DNA of 38,825 nucleotides. Origin: JAXHUH01 sp034211175. Its GTDB lineage: Bacteria > Actinomycetota > Acidimicrobiia > Acidimicrobiales > CAIXPF01. The stretch covers positions 1-38,825 of the forward strand of contig JAXHUH010000138.1 of assembly GCA_034211175.1 (NCBI GenBank). The letters run 5' to 3'. The stretch's first letter is position 1. Every line of letters begins with the position of its first letter. The notes below the pieces were generated by a model. The model worked only from the letters and a program-made list of their open reading frames with translations, did no database searches and was not told where the DNA came from. The position numbers and the translations under genes are program-made. Positions 14,938 through 22,581 of the stretch are shown here, piece by piece.

Positions 14938-16929
14938 ATGAGCGCCACCACGGAGACGGTGCGCCTGGAGACCGTGTTCGACCGCACCGCCGGGCCCGAC
15001 GCCGCCATCGCCCGGCTGACGCTGGTCAACGACACCAACCGCCGGATCGGGCCGTTCGAGCTGGCCCTGACCAGCATCGTGCCGCTGGTCCCGGGCGAGG
15101 GGAGCGGGGTCCGGGTCGTCGAGCGCGTGTCGGTGTACCACGTCGTCGCCGGTGACCCGGCGTTCGTGCTGGAGCCGGGCGCGGCCCTCGAGCTCGGCCC
15201 GTTCACGGCCGGGTTCCCGGTGCGCCACGCCAACGACGGACCCTCGGCCGCGTACCTGGTCGACCTGGCCGGGAACGTCCTCGCCGAGGACGTCCCCCGG
15301 GCGCAGCGTCGCGTGCTCACCGAGGTCGAGGTCGCCCCGTGCGCCACGACGCCCGAGCCCGGCCCGGCGCCCGTGGCCCCTCCGGCGCGCCCACCCGACG
15401 GGCCGTTGGTGCTGCCGTGGCCCGACCGGGTCGAGGTGGCCGGCGAGAGCCCGGTGCGGCGATGGGCGCTCGCCGGTCCCGACGGGTTCTGCGAACCGGA
15501 GTGGACGGCGGTTCGCGACCTGGTCGCGCGGCTGTTCCCCGGTGAGGACGAGCGGCTCCTGGCCGCGGCCGGGGAGTCGGCCGACGATCGGGCGGGCGTC
15601 GTCACCGTCGTCCGGGCACCGGCCGGGACCATGGCCGAGGCGGCCTCGCGCCTGCGCTTCGACGGCGACGCGGTCGAGGTGACGGTCGCAGCCGCCGCCG
15701 GGCTGCGCGCCGCGCTCGTGACCCTGGCCCAGCTCGTCCGGGCCGCCGACCTCGTCGGGGGCCCGGGACGGGTGCCGACCAGCGGCGTCATCGAGGACGC
15801 ACCCCGCTACGAGTGGCGCGGCCTCCACCTCGACGTGGCCCGGTCGTTCCGCACCGCCGACGAGGTCGCCCGCGTCATCGACCTCGCGGCCTGGCGCAAG
15901 CTGAACCGCCTCCACCTCCACCTGACCGACGACGAGGGCTGGCGCCTGCCGGTGCTCGGCTACCCGGCGCTCACCGACATCGGTGCGTGGCGAGGCCACG
16001 GCCGGGCGGTCCCCCCGCTCCTCGGCTCGGGGCCCGAACCGACCGGCGGCTCCTACACCGCCGCCGACATCGCGGGCTGGCGCCGCCGCGCCGACGCGCT
16101 CGGCGTGGTGATGGTGCCGGAGATCGACCTGCCCGGCCACGGCTTCGCCGCGCTCGCCGCCGTCCCCGACCTCCGTGACCCCGACGACGCCGGCGGCTAC
16201 CGCAGCGTGCAGGGCTTCACCACCAACGTGCTCAACCCCGGCGTCGACGCGACCTGGCCGTTCCTGCGGGCCGCGCTCGGTGCGGTGGCCGACCTGTTCG
16301 ACCCGCCCTGGATCCACGTGGGCGGCGACGAGGTCCCCGCCGGTGCCTGGGACGGCTCACCGGCCGCCGGGCGGTGGGCGGTCGAGCACGGGGTGAGCGG
16401 CACGGACGGCATCGCCGCCGCGTTCATGGCCGGGGTGGTCGACCTCGTCCGCACCGACCTCGGCCGCGAGGTGGGGGTGTGGGAGGAGGCGGCGGCCTCG
16501 GGCGCGCTGGGTCCCGGCGAGGGCTACGTCGTCCCGTGGCAGTCCTCGAAGGAGTGCCGGGACCTCCTGGCCGCGGGCCACACGGTCGTGGCCGCGCCGG
16601 CGGAGCGCTGCTACCTCGACCAGGTCAGCGACGACCACTGGACCACACCGGGGTTGAGCTGGGCGGGTGCCGTGCCGCTCGAGGCCGCCCACACCTTCGA
16701 CCCGGCGGAGCTGGCGGCCGTCGGAGGTGTCGGGTCGGTGCTCGGGCTGCAGGCGTGCCTGTGGTCGGAGGTGACGCCGACCGCCGAACGGGTCGACGAT
16801 CAGCTGGTCGGACGTCTCGACGCACTGGCGGAGCGGGCGTGGAGCCCACCCGGCGCCGGCGACCTCGACCGGGTTGCCACGCTGGCCTCGATCGCCCCCC
16901 GCCTCGCCCGAACTGGTCTACCGGCATGA
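14938..16929 (+). CDS. Family 20 beta-N-acetylhexosaminidase
   Basis: Exo-acting glycoside hydrolase that releases terminal GlcNAc from chitooligosaccharides or related glycans, 663 residues from ATG 14938. The N-terminal about 130 residues form an unassigned beta-rich region, followed by a Pro-rich linker. A GH20 N-terminal domain (about 150-285) comes next, then the TIM barrel from YEWRGLHLDVARSF. Family motifs are LHLHLTDDEGWR, VPEIDLPGHG and IHVGGDEVP with the catalytic Asp464-Glu465 pair. Tryptophans near the C-terminus (ACLWSE, RAWSP) line the GH20 pocket. No signal peptide is present, so it likely acts on imported oligomers. Its last codons run into the first ACTGGTCTA element, and the stop TGA lies just after it. 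No obvious ribosome-binding site precedes the start. Confidence 0.88.
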   Translation: MSATTETVRLETVFDRTAGPDAAIARLTLVNDTNRRIGPFELALTSIVPLVPGEGSGVRVVERVSVYHVVAGDPAFVLEPGAALELGPFTAGFPVRHANDGPSAAYLVDLAGNVLAEDVPRAQRRVLTEVEVAPCATTPEPGPAPVAPPARPPDGPLVLPWPDRVEVAGESPVRRWALAGPDGFCEPEWTAVRDLVARLFPGEDERLLAAAGESADDRAGVVTVVRAPAGTMAEAASRLRFDGDAVEVTVAAAAGLRAALVTLAQLVRAADLVGGPGRVPTSGVIEDAPRYEWRGLHLDVARSFRTADEVARVIDLAAWRKLNRLHLHLTDDEGWRLPVLGYPALTDIGAWRGHGRAVPPLLGSGPEPTGGSYTAADIAGWRRRADALGVVMVPEIDLPGHGFAALAAVPDLRDPDDAGGYRSVQGFTTNVLNPGVDATWPFLRAALGAVADLFDPPWIHVGGDEVPAGAWDGSPAAGRWAVEHGVSGTDGIAAAFMAGVVDLVRTDLGREVGVWEEAAASGALGPGEGYVVPWQSSKECRDLLAAGHTVVAAPAERCYLDQVSDDHWTTPGLSWAGAVPLEAAHTFDPAELAAVGGVGSVLGLQACLWSEVTPTAERVDDQLVGRLDALAERAWSPPGAGDLDRVATLASIAPRLARTGLPA

Positions 16930-17037
16930 CCGTCGACGAGCTGGTCGTGCCCGGGCAGGTGTAGACCAGTACCGCCCCGAAACGGAACTGGTCTACCGTT
17001 CCGACGCCAGGGGCGCACATCGGTAGACCAGTTCGGG
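16907..17037. repeat. Cluster of four ACTGGTCTA elements, DasR-site-like half sites
   Basis: Four copies of ACTGGTCTA in alternating orientation: forward at 16911, reverse ending near 16970, forward at 16986-16998 and reverse at 17021-17033. The outermost copies match exactly over 17 bases as an inverted pair (16907-16923 and 17021-17037). The inner pair forms a 14-bp stem with a 22-base loop. The motif equals one half of the known DasR operator (consensus ACTGGTCTAGACCAGT), whose regulon is GlcNAc and chitin use in Streptomyces. None of the four is a full operator palindrome. The first copy lies in the last codons of the hexosaminidase gene. The block could be a regulatory array, a terminator or a small mobile palindromic repeat. 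Confidence 0.6.
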
Positions 17038-17074
17038 ACGTTCCGGACGGTGGGGTCGGGTCAGCGGGTGGCGG

Positions 17075-17311
17075 TCACTCGCTCAGCTCGTCGAGCTCCT
17101 GCTCGACCTCGTCGCCGAGCTCACCGAGCTCCTCGCCGACGCCCTCGACGCCTTCCTCGATCTCGTTCTCGACGTTCTCGACACCCTCGTCGATCTGCTC
17201 GAGCTCCTCGTCGGCGCCCGCGCCGTCGCCGTCCTCGTCGCTGCACGCGGCGGCGCCCATGACGAGCATGCCGGTCAATGCTGCTGCGGCCAGCCGGTTT
17301 CGAGTACGCAC
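17075..17311 (-). CDS. Small acidic lipoprotein
   Basis: A 78-residue leftward protein from GTG 17311, with AGGAGG about 6 bases upstream; ATG 17326 would include that site in the coding region. A signal peptide (VRTRNRLAAAALTGMLVMGAAAC) ends in a GAAAC lipobox. The mature part is almost entirely Glu/Asp/Gly/Val/Leu with a roughly seven-residue rhythm (EELEQIDEGVENVENEIEEG, then similar repeats), suggesting an acidic amphipathic or coiled-coil tether on the outer face of the membrane. There is no known domain. Leftward transcription reaches the repeat cluster at 16907-17037 downstream of it, and it is divergent from the NatA-like gene. Confidence 0.75.
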   Translation of the reverse strand: MRTRNRLAAAALTGMLVMGAAACSDEDGDGAGADEELEQIDEGVENVENEIEEGVEGVGEELGELGDEVEQELDELSE

Positions 17312-17411
17312 GATGCCCTCCTCCATGAAAAGGTCTCCGGGACAGTTCCCCCCGGTCGTCGGGGCCAAACCCCACCCGGCCCCGGCCGGCGTCGCCCGAG
17401 AAAGGAACGGC

Positions 17412-18311
17412 GTGCTCGAACTCATCGGGCTCGAGAAGCGCTACCGCGACGTCGTGGCACTGTCGGGCATGTCGTGGCGTGCCGTGCGGGGGCGGATGCT
17501 CGGGTTCCTCGGGCCGAACGGGGCCGGCAAGACCACGTCGATGCGGGCGGTGTTCGGGCTCGTCGACCTCGATGGCGGCGAGGTGCGCTGGGACGAGCAG
17601 CCCATCGGGCCCGGCCAGTGGGCCCGCTTCGGCTACATGCCCGAGCAGCGGGGCCTGTACCCGCGCATGGCGGTCGGCGAGCAGGTGAGCTACTTCGGCG
17701 AGCTCCACGGGATGGAGCGCGCCGACGCCCGCCGGGCCGCGGAGGACCTGCTCGGCCAGCTCGGCCTCGCCGACCGGTCCGGTGATCGCTTGCGCGACCT
17801 GTCCCACGGCAACCAGCAGCGGGTCCAGCTCGCCGCGGCCCTCGTCCACGACCCCGAGTGCCTGGTGCTCGACGAGCCGTTCTCCGGGCTCGACCCGATC
17901 GGTGTCGACGCGATGTCGGCGACGTTGCGGGAACGGGCCGAGCACGGGTGCGCCGTCGTGTTCTCGAGCCACCAGCTCGACCTCGTCGAGTCGCTGTGCG
18001 ACGACGTCGCCGTCGTCCACCGGGGCCGCTCCGTCCTCGCCGGACCGCTCGCCTCGGTGCGCCGCGAGGTCGCCGAGCGGCGCGTGGAGATCGAGCTCGC
18101 GTCCCACGAGCGCTGGGACCTGCCAGACGGCGCCCGCGACGTCGAGTGGCGGGGCGGTCGGGCCCGGTTCACCGTTGCGTCGACCGCGGACGTCTCCACC
18201 TACATCGACGCCGCCCGCCGCAACGGTGAGGTCGTGCACTTCGAGTTCGCGGCGCCGTCGCTGTCGGAGATCTTCCGGATGGCGGTCGACGAGCCGGGTG
18301 AGGGCGCATGA
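17412..18311 (+). CDS. ABC exporter ATP-binding protein (NatA-like)
   Basis: ATPase of an ABC-2 exporter, 299 residues. GTG 17412 is preceded by AAAGGA at a good distance; the upstream open frame overlaps the lipoprotein gene and lacks family sequence. Walker A is GPNGAGKT at 34-41, the signature LSHGNQQ at 130-136, Walker B CLVLDEPFSGLD just after, and the switch histidine is in FSSHQLDLVE. The signature has His where most members have Gly (LSGGQ), and LSHGNQQ is frequent in this NatA-like subgroup. The C-terminal part ends SLSEIFRMAVDEPG. It is coupled by ATGA to the permease gene. Substrate unknown; relatives export sodium ions or peptides. Confidence 0.88.
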   Translation: MLELIGLEKRYRDVVALSGMSWRAVRGRMLGFLGPNGAGKTTSMRAVFGLVDLDGGEVRWDEQPIGPGQWARFGYMPEQRGLYPRMAVGEQVSYFGELHGMERADARRAAEDLLGQLGLADRSGDRLRDLSHGNQQRVQLAAALVHDPECLVLDEPFSGLDPIGVDAMSATLRERAEHGCAVVFSSHQLDLVESLCDDVAVVHRGRSVLAGPLASVRREVAERRVEIELASHERWDLPDGARDVEWRGGRARFTVASTADVSTYIDAARRNGEVVHFEFAAPSLSEIFRMAVDEPGEGA

Positions 18312-19531
18312 TCGACGGACCCCTCAGCGATCGCCGCGCCGTCCAGCTGGTGGCCCGCCGCGAGATCCTCGACCGGCTCCGCCAGCGGGCGTTCATCGTC
18401 AGCTTCCTGCTCATGCTCGGCGCGGTCCTCGCCGTGGTCATCGTGCCCGCCGCGGTCGGCCGGGAGACCGGCCCGACCCGCTACGAGATCGGTGTGGTCG
18501 ACGACGACCCGTCCGCGGTGGCCGACGCCCTGAGCGGCTCGGCCGAGCTCCTGGCCGTCGAGATCACCACGCCGGTGTTCCCCGACCGCGACGCCGCCAT
18601 CGCCGCGGTGGACGGCGAGGAGATCGACGCCGTCCTCGTCGAGCGGGACGAGCTGGTCAGCGACGGGACGCCGCCCGACGTGGTGCTCTCGGCCGTCGAT
18701 GCCGCCCGGTCCCGGCTGATCGTCGTCACGCGGCTCGCCGATGCCGGGCTGGGTGAGGGCGCGGTGGCCGCTGCGCTCGCGCCGGTCGAGCCCGTGGAGG
18801 TGCTCGACGCCAACACCGGTGGCGGCGGTGGCGGTGACGACGACGGCTCCGACGCCGACGCGTTCATCGGCCTCGCCGCCGGCTTCCTGCTGTTCTTCGC
18901 GGTGACGACGACCTCGAACGTGATCCTCACCGGGACGATGGAGGAGAAGTCGTCCCGGGTGGTCGAGGTCCTCCTCGGGACGCTGCGCCCCCGGCATCTG
19001 CTGGCGGGGAAGCTGATCGGCCTCGGCCTGTTGGGCCTCGCCCAGGTCGTGATCATCGTGGCCGCGGCGCTCGCCACCGCGGTCGGGCTCGATCAGCTCG
19101 ACGTGCCCGACCTGCCGGTCGCCGTGTCCCTGTGGGGCGTCGTGTTCTTCCTCGCCGGGTTCACGCTCTACGCCGTCGTCTATGCGGTGGTCGGCGCGAT
19201 GTCGCACAGCCCCGAGGACGCCCAGTCGTCGGCCGCGCCGGTCGTGTTCATGCTCGTCGGCGGCTGGGTGGCGACCGCTGCGGTGGTGTTGCCGAACCCC
19301 GACGGCGCCGTCGCCCGTCTGATCTCGGTGTTCCCGCCGATCGCCCCGATCGCCATGCCGGCCCGCATGGGGGTGACCGACGTCGGGCCGGGCGACATCG
19401 GCCTCGCGCTCGCGCTGCTGGCCGCAACGATCTGGCTGGGGGTCCGCCTCGGTGGGCGGCTGTACCAGGTGGCGATCCTGTCGAGCGGTCCCCTCGACTG
19501 GGGAGATCTCTGGCGGCGCGCCCGCCATTGA
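18308..19531 (+). CDS. ABC exporter permease (NatB-like ABC-2)
   Basis: Membrane partner of the preceding ATPase, 407 residues. A cytosolic start (VARREILDRLRQRAFIVSF) leads into TM1. A large extracytoplasmic domain follows (about 50-190; it ends in a Gly/Asp-rich GGGGGDDDGSDAD stretch), then five or so helices. Between helices is the conserved cytosolic EEKSSRVVEVLLGTLRPRHLLAGKLIGLG loop, characteristic of ABC-2 permeases of the NatB/YhaP type. The start overlaps the ATPase stop by four bases. The following intergenic stretch of about 200 bases carries the control region of the next gene. Confidence 0.88.
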   Translation: MIDGPLSDRRAVQLVARREILDRLRQRAFIVSFLLMLGAVLAVVIVPAAVGRETGPTRYEIGVVDDDPSAVADALSGSAELLAVEITTPVFPDRDAAIAAVDGEEIDAVLVERDELVSDGTPPDVVLSAVDAARSRLIVVTRLADAGLGEGAVAAALAPVEPVEVLDANTGGGGGGDDDGSDADAFIGLAAGFLLFFAVTTTSNVILTGTMEEKSSRVVEVLLGTLRPRHLLAGKLIGLGLLGLAQVVIIVAAALATAVGLDQLDVPDLPVAVSLWGVVFFLAGFTLYAVVYAVVGAMSHSPEDAQSSAAPVVFMLVGGWVATAAVVLPNPDGAVARLISVFPPIAPIAMPARMGVTDVGPGDIGLALALLAATIWLGVRLGGRLYQVAILSSGPLDWGDLWRRARH

Positions 19532-19689
19532 GCGGTTGGTCCGCCACGGTGGCCGACACCCACGATCGCGACCGTCCTCAACGCGTGGCGCGATCGGCGT
19601 CCTGATGCGCCGCGACCGCCTGACCTGGGGTCGAGCGGGCGCGGACCACCTCTCGTCGAACATACTTGCGTCACACACAGCGCCGCCGG

Positions 19690-19706
19690 AATCACCTATT
19701 GTGATT
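19690..19706 (+). promoter_or_regulatory. Palindrome AATCAC-CTATT-GTGATT upstream of large membrane protein gene
   Basis: A perfect 6-5-6 inverted repeat in a locally AT-richer stretch 24 bases upstream of ATG 19730. TATTGT inside it could serve as a -10 element, although TTGCGT at 19666 is 25 bases away, too far for a standard -35. It is best read as an operator. The remainder of 19532-19689 shows no other clear element. Confidence 0.45.
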
Positions 19707-19729
19707 GCTGTTCAGTCAGGAGGCTGCAC

Positions 19730-21862
19730 ATGACGCGGGCGACACGAGACGGCAGGGGTGCCCGGCGCCCGAGAGGAGGCCCGCGCATGTGGAAGGTGGA
19801 GAACTGCTCGCGCTGGTACGTGCGCGTCGGCGCCGCCGACGGGGCGGACCCCGACGACGTACGCGACGGCGACGGGAGCGGGGGTGACGAGCGAGCCGCC
19901 GTTGTGGCCCGTCCGGACGACGAGCTGGTGCTCGCGCCGCTCGAGGCACGGCTGCTCGGCGTCGACCCGGCGAGTGCGTTCCCGATCGGCTCGCTGCTGC
20001 GCCGTCACGTGCTGGCCGTGCAGCCGCTGCGCAGCATCCGCCAGCGCGAGTCGTGGTGGGAGTGGCTGCCCGCCGCGGCCGTCGGCGCGCTCGCGGTCTA
20101 CGTCGTGGGCGCGATGGCGGTCGGTGAGCTCCTGTGGTCGGCCCCGGCGTTCGTGGTCGGCTCGCTCGCCGCCGCGGCGGTCGTGCTCGCCGGCGTCGTC
20201 GTCGGCAACCGGACCGCGCAGGCCGAGGAGGACGCGCTCGTCGCTCCCGCAGACGACGGTGCGATGACCGAGACGATCGCGGACCGGGCGGCGGTCGGCT
20301 CGGGGCTGCGCCGCCTCACCGGCCGGACGCTTGCCGTCGCCGCCGTGACGCTGGTCGCGGCCGCGGTCGGTGCCGCCCTCTACTACGGCACCGACCTGCG
20401 TGATGTCGCCACGTTCGGCGCGTCCGGGGTCGAGCTGACCGACGACCCCGCCGGCCGCGAGCTCGTCGGGCGGCTGGTGCAGCTCGTCTTCGTCGTCGTG
20501 CTCACGCTCCTGCCCGCGCTGGCGCTGGGCTTCGACGGGCGCCGGTCGGTCACCGAGGACCACCGACTGCGGGAGGTGTTCCGGCTGCGGCCCGACCTCG
20601 CGACCCGCGCCGAGGTCGAGGCGGCGTACGGCCCGCTCGTCGCCGGCGTCTCGGCCCGCAACTGGGTGCTGCCGGTCGCGGCGACGACGGCGATCGCCGG
20701 GCTCGGATGGACGCTGGTGATGGTGGCGACCGAGATCGGGTCGTCCGGTGCGCTGCTGGAGCTGGTCTCCGAGGACGCCACGCTCCTCACCTACGCGTTC
20801 GTCGGCGGCTACCTCGGCGTGCTCCGCTCGGTCATCGGCGCGTCGATGAGCGGCAGCCTCCGCCCGCAGGTGTACGTGCTCGGCGCCTACCGGTTCGTGT
20901 GGACCCTCGTGGCCGCCGCACTCGTCGAGGCCGCACCGCTCGGGATCGACACGTCGGCCGGGATCGTCGTCGTCGCCGCCTTCGTGGTGGCGTTCGCGCC
21001 GACCTCGGTGTGGCGCACGATCGTCGGGATCGGATCGATGGCGATGCGGTCGACCGGTGGGCTCGCCCGGGTCGTCGGCGTGCCGTCGCGGCCGCTCGAG
21101 GAGCTCGACGGCCTCGGTCCGGCCGACCGGGCACGGCTCGCGGCGGCCGGGGTGCGCGACGTCGACGGCCTCGTCTCGGCCGACGCCGTCGCGCTGTCGG
21201 TGACGACCGGGATCGAGGTCGGGCAGCTGCTGCGGTGGACCGACGAGGCGCTGCTGGTCACCAACCTCCCCGAGCTCGATCGCCTGGGTGACGGCTCGAC
21301 GATGGCCGACGTGCGGTCGCGGCTGGCCGCGATCGGCGTGCGGCGGGCGACCGAGCTGCTGGAGCTGGCCGAGGAGCTCGACGGTGAGGACGTCGCCGTC
21401 CGCAACGGCGTGGTCGAGATCTTCGCCGCCGCCTCCGAGGACGACGACGCCCTCGCCTCGTTCCGGTTCCGCCGGCTGCTGTCCGCACTGGCGGAGGACC
21501 CGGCGGTGGCGTCGCTGCGCCAGTGGCGGGCCGGCACCTCGTCGCTGGGCGAGGACATGGACCCGGTGCGGTCCGCGTCGGAGCGTCCGTACCTCGACAC
21601 CGACGGCATCCACACCTCGACCGGTCTCGTCGTCGACCTGCGGCCCGAGAGTGGCGAGCGCGGCTCGCCGCACCCGTCGATGATGGAGCGCCTCGCCACG
21701 GCCCGGGCCGAGAAGGCGAGCGCCGCCGTCGCCCGCGAGCGGGCCGAGACCGGGCGCGCCGCGGAGCCGACCTCCGAGGGGAGCGCCGCCCCGATGGCCG
21801 AGCCGTCGTCGCTGCCCCGGCGGCGGCCCCGCACCAACGGGGTGAGCGCCAGCGACGATTGA
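19730..21862 (+). CDS. Unrecognised polytopic membrane protein with HhH-like cytosolic domain
   Basis: A 710-residue protein not assigned to a family. ATG 19730 has AGGAGG 6 bases upstream, but ATG 19787 (start MWKVENCSRWYVRVG) has an equally good GAGAGGAGG, so two products are possible. After a soluble region (about 20-105), seven or eight hydrophobic segments lie between about 108 and 430, with a soluble loop at about 265-305. Then comes a helix-hairpin-helix-like stretch (LEELDGLGPADRARLAAAGVRD from 456, and VRSRLAAIGVRRATELLELAEEL from about 530), as found in DUF4332/radixin-like or DNA-binding HhH modules. The last 140 residues are disordered, ending in an Arg/Pro-rich tail. The HhH-like module suggests a scaffold or partner-binding role. 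A terminator pair follows. Confidence 0.75.
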   Translation: MTRATRDGRGARRPRGGPRMWKVENCSRWYVRVGAADGADPDDVRDGDGSGGDERAAVVARPDDELVLAPLEARLLGVDPASAFPIGSLLRRHVLAVQPLRSIRQRESWWEWLPAAAVGALAVYVVGAMAVGELLWSAPAFVVGSLAAAAVVLAGVVVGNRTAQAEEDALVAPADDGAMTETIADRAAVGSGLRRLTGRTLAVAAVTLVAAAVGAALYYGTDLRDVATFGASGVELTDDPAGRELVGRLVQLVFVVVLTLLPALALGFDGRRSVTEDHRLREVFRLRPDLATRAEVEAAYGPLVAGVSARNWVLPVAATTAIAGLGWTLVMVATEIGSSGALLELVSEDATLLTYAFVGGYLGVLRSVIGASMSGSLRPQVYVLGAYRFVWTLVAAALVEAAPLGIDTSAGIVVVAAFVVAFAPTSVWRTIVGIGSMAMRSTGGLARVVGVPSRPLEELDGLGPADRARLAAAGVRDVDGLVSADAVALSVTTGIEVGQLLRWTDEALLVTNLPELDRLGDGSTMADVRSRLAAIGVRRATELLELAEELDGEDVAVRNGVVEIFAAASEDDDALASFRFRRLLSALAEDPAVASLRQWRAGTSSLGEDMDPVRSASERPYLDTDGIHTSTGLVVDLRPESGERGSPHPSMMERLATARAEKASAAVARERAETGRAAEPTSEGSAAPMAEPSSLPRRRPRTNGVSASDD

Positions 21863-21866
21863 CCGT

Positions 21867-21889
21867 CCCCCGCCCGACGCGGGCGGGGG
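21867..21889 (+). terminator. GC-rich hairpin after large membrane protein gene
   Basis: CCCCCGCCCG (21867-21876) and CGGGCGGGGG (21880-21889) form a perfect 10-bp stem with loop ACG, four bases after the stop codon. Confidence 0.6.
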
Positions 21890-21899
21890 TGCGCGCTGA

Positions 21900-21944
21900 A
21901 CGCGAACGAGGCGCCGGCCACAGTGGCCGGCGCCTCGTTCGCGT
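21900..21944. terminator. Perfect 21-bp hairpin between convergent genes
   Basis: The arms 21900-21920 and 21924-21944 are completely complementary, with only CAG between them. The structure is symmetric and lies between two genes transcribed toward each other, so it probably ends transcription from both sides. CCCCTTTGC follows on the plus strand. A perfect cruciform of this length is exceptional in the window. Confidence 0.75.
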
Positions 21945-21989
21945 CATCGGTCCCCTTTGCGCTCCCCGGGGAGAGAGGGGAGGGGAGCG

Positions 21990-22364
21990 TCAGGTGCGCA
22001 GGGAGGTGCGCTTGCGGGTACCGATGTGTCGGACGAACCCGCGCACCAGGATGAAGAAGTGCACCATGAGGCCGAGGATGATGATGCCCGAGGCCACCCG
22101 CACAGCGACCGGGTTGACGTCCGCTGTGGAGGCGACACCGTCGTCGCCGCCGGGTGAGAGGCCCATCGTCAGCTCGACTGGCTCGCCGTCAGAGCTCGCT
22201 GCTTCGGTGGTCGCTTCGGCGGTCGATTCGATCCCGGTCTGACGTCCGAGGTCCGAGCGGGCCGCGAGGCCCACCATCAAGACCGCGACGGCCGCCACGA
22301 CCACCATGATCCCAGCAGCCCGCCGCCACTGGAGGTGGCTGGTGCGTTCCGCCGAAGCTCGCAT
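21990..22364 (-). CDS. Small two-helix membrane protein, unrecognised
   Basis: A 124-residue leftward protein. A short basic cytosolic start (RTSHLQWRRAAG) leads to the first helix (IMVVVAAVAVLMVGLAA). An extracytoplasmic loop of about 55 residues rich in Ser, Thr, Glu and Gly follows. A second helix (VASGIIILGLMVHFFILVRGFV) ends in a basic cytosolic tail (RHIGTRKRTSLRT). No family is recognised. A promoter with a 17-base spacer can be seen upstream (22410-22438), supporting a real gene with an independent transcript. The gene is convergent with the 710-residue membrane protein across the 21-bp hairpin. Confidence 0.65.
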   Translation of the reverse strand: MRASAERTSHLQWRRAAGIMVVVAAVAVLMVGLAARSDLGRQTGIESTAEATTEAASSDGEPVELTMGLSPGGDDGVASTADVNPVAVRVASGIIILGLMVHFFILVRGFVRHIGTRKRTSLRT

Positions 22365-22409
22365 TGTTTCCCACCGTTCCTTCGCCCGCCGCCATTTCCC
22401 GCACCATCA

Positions 22410-22444
22410 ACTGTAAAGGGATGGGCGGGTGTTCGCAACGCGAA
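22410..22444 (-). promoter_or_regulatory. Leftward promoter overlapped by TTCGC-AAC-GCGAA palindrome
   Basis: Read on the minus strand, TTGCGA (22433-22438) and TACAGT (22410-22415) are separated by exactly 17 bases, close to the housekeeping consensus. A perfect 5-3-5 inverted repeat (22432-22444) covers the -35 element, a typical repressor position. The -10 lies 45 bases upstream of the ATG at 22364. No gene is seen between here and 22582. Confidence 0.5.
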
Positions 22445-22581
22445 TGTAATCAGATGACGCGGCGACCGCGTTGTTGTCACCGGGCTGCCATCTCGACCAG
22501 GGCGATCGTCGCCACCCGCCGTTCGATCGCCGCCGATCGGCGCCGGGACACCCGACGTGGCCGTCGGACGTCGCGGTCGCC

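Noticed and set aside
16911..17037. A complete DasR operator
   Set aside because: No copy contains both halves as ACTGGTCTAGACCAGT; each half is followed by other bases. They are reported only as half sites.
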